From: Clostridiales bacterium
GTDB taxonomy: Bacteria; Bacillota; Clostridia; Oscillospirales; Oscillospiraceae
DNA length: 64,000 nt
NCBI GenBank assembly: GCA_022772525.1
Contig: JALFAD010000069.1
Span: 1 to 64,000, forward strand
Direction of reading: 5' to 3'
Shown here piece after piece: positions 62,524 through 64,000 of the stretch. The translations under genes were made by a program, and so were the position numbers. The notes under the pieces were generated by a model. It was not told the DNA's origin and searched no databases. It saw only the letters and a list, made by a program, of their open reading frames with translations. Within the stretch, counting starts at the first letter, position 1; each line of letters opens with the position of its first letter.

Positions 62524-63606
62524 TCAAGCCTTTTCCTCTTTTCGGGTCAGCCACATAGCAACGGCGATGGCGCTGAAGCCACCCACCAGCTTGCCCACAA
62601 TCATAGCCCCAATCATCTCCGGAGCAAAGCCCGCAGTAAAGCCCAGATGGTCGCCAAAGACAAAGGCAGCGGATACCGCAAAGGCGATGTTGATGACCTT
62701 GCCCCGCTGGTTCATATCCTTCACCATGCCGAAGGTGGCGATGGAATTGGCAAGGCTGGCAATGAGACCCGCTGCAGCTGCGTCGTTGATGCCCAGCAGC
62801 CGCCCTGCCGCCATCAGGGGCTTTCGCAGAGCCTTGGTCAGGACAAACACCAGCGGGAATGCCCCCGCCAGCACAATGGCAATGGTGCCCACCGTGGCAA
62901 AGCCCTCGGAAATGGGGGCCATGCCAGGGATGATGGCAAAGCCCGTCAGAGCCTCCACAATAGCGGCGGCAAGGCCGATGGTCACGACGATAACGACGGC
63001 TTTTCCGAAGATTTCAAAGCCCCGCACCATGGCTCCCTCTGCACGCCACAGGCCCAGCGCAATCAGGGCGGCGATAATCACGATGGGAATGAGGTTGCGC
63101 AGCACCATCCCCGCCGGGAACCCGGCAACCAGCCCGCCAGCCAGCACCCCCAGCGGGATGGTGACGATGCCGCAGAGGATTCCCTTGGCCATCACCGGGC
63201 GGTCTTCCTCCCGGAGGATACCCATGGCAACGGGAATGGTGAATACGATGGTGGCCCCCAGCATGGAACCGGTAAGCACGCCCCCCAGCATTGCCGCTTG
63301 GGGATTATCCGTCATCTGCACTGCCAATGCCCCGCCGCCCATGTCGCAGGCCAGCAGAGAACCCGCGAACATGGCAGGGTCAGCCCCCAAAATACCGTAG
63401 ACCGGCACTACCACCGGCTTCAGCAGGGCCGCCAGCACCGGAGCAAGGGACACAATTCCCACCATGGCCAGCGCCAGCGACCCCATGGCGAGAATGCCGT
63501 CCTCAAATTCCTTACCAAGTCCCCAGCGGTTGCCGAAGATCCGGTCCAGCGCACCCAGCAAAGCAAAGCCTGCCATGACGGCAATCAAAATTTCGTGAAA
63601 CGACAT
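62524..63606 (-). CDS. eutH: Ethanolamine utilization protein EutH
   Basis: MSFHEILIAVMAGFALLGALDRIFGNRWGLGKEFEDGILAMGSLALAMVGI. Confidence 0.92.
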   Translation of the reverse strand: MSFHEILIAVMAGFALLGALDRIFGNRWGLGKEFEDGILAMGSLALAMVGIVSLAPVLAALLKPVVVPVYGILGADPAMFAGSLLACDMGGGALAVQMTDNPQAAMLGGVLTGSMLGATIVFTIPVAMGILREEDRPVMAKGILCGIVTIPLGVLAGGLVAGFPAGMVLRNLIPIVIIAALIALGLWRAEGAMVRGFEIFGKAVVIVVTIGLAAAIVEALTGFAIIPGMAPISEGFATVGTIAIVLAGAFPLVFVLTKALRKPLMAAGRLLGINDAAAAGLIASLANSIATFGMVKDMNQRGKVINIAFAVSAAFVFGDHLGFTAGFAPEMIGAMIVGKLVGGFSAIAVAMWLTRKEEKA

Positions 63607-63615
63607 GGCTTATCC

Positions 63616-63846
63616 CTACTTTTCATCAACAATCGCCACAACGGCGGCATCCACCGGGGCGTCCATGCAGTAGCGGGAGGCCACGGTGCCCGTTGCCAGC
63701 AGCACCCGGTCCCCGGTTCCGGCTCCCACCTGATCCGCCGCCACCACCTGCTGCCCGTCGGACTCCACTACTAAAAAAGTCTGTCCTTGCAAACAGGCTG
63801 CTTTCCGCGTGGCCCAGATGGAGCCGACCACTTTTCCAACCTTCAT
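63616..63846 (-). CDS. eutN: EutN/CcmL-family microcompartment vertex protein
   Basis: MKVGKVVGSIWATRKAACLQGQTFLVVE..VGAGTGDRVLLATGTVAS. Confidence 0.88.
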   Translation of the reverse strand: MKVGKVVGSIWATRKAACLQGQTFLVVESDGQQVVAADQVGAGTGDRVLLATGTVASRYCMDAPVDAAVVAIVDEK

Positions 63847-64000
63847 TTCGTTCCCTCCATGATTTCCTTTGCCAGCGGCGTCAGCACCGCGCCGGGAGCG
63901 GGCTGCCGTCCCGCGCTGCGCAAAATCCGGGCTTCCTCTGCGGTAATCAGCTTTTTCCGCCCGCCGTCGGTGAACAGCACGCCCCAGTTTTTCAGCTCTC
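63843..64000 (-). CDS. C-terminus of an ethanolamine/BMC-associated protein of unassigned family (partial)
   Basis: ..ELKNWGVLFTDGGRKKLITAEEARILRSAGRQPAPGAVLTPLAKEIMEGTK*; stop overlaps eutN start (ATGA). Confidence 0.5.
   Translation of the reverse strand, partial: ELKNWGVLFTDGGRKKLITAEEARILRSAGRQPAPGAVLTPLAKEIMEGTK

Noticed and set aside
62302-63774. 490-aa plus ORF antisense to eutH/eutN
   Set aside because: His/Gln-rich antisense artefact over the T-box and eutH

Overview
This 64 kb window looks like a chromosomal segment of a spore-forming, gut-type Clostridia (Oscillospiraceae/Ruminococcaceae-like, inferred from spoIIR, gene content and codon style). Most of it is housekeeping. Main blocks: (i) addB (partial), spoIIR, ispE. 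(ii) A divergent pair of membrane proteins, one a zinc-ribbon/Big_2 protein and the other a kinase-like/FN3 protein whose catalytic Asp appears to be replaced. (iii) A shikimate/Phe/Tyr operon aroF-tyrA-aroB-aroA-aroC-pheA-aroE::aroK-aroQ. It is preceded by a Phe/Tyr-rich leader ORF (MVKDCTVSAFFYRYYYFFRLKK), an intrinsic terminator and a mutually exclusive antiterminator; this is the strongest regulatory find. (iv) ispA-xseB-xseA-TsaD-like-nusB-Asp23. (v) A nitrogen/glutamine block: ANTAR regulator, glnA, glnN with a terminator leader, Amt::PII fusion, asnB, purC-purA-purB-guaA-pyrG-purF-carA-carB. (vi) pyk, a second asnB, peptidoglycan-binding-domain genes, pgsA and small conserved-looking genes. 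(vii) BlaI/BlaR1-type pair, metG with a T-box, and the edge of an ethanolamine/BMC locus (eutH, EutN). Non-coding or mobile signals include an IS5-like MITE with TAA target duplication, two gene remnants that keep both ends but lack the middle, a pair of inverted cloverleaf-like palindromic units, and a possible orphan structured RNA. All calls come from reading sequence and translated ORFs; no searches or folding programs were run.
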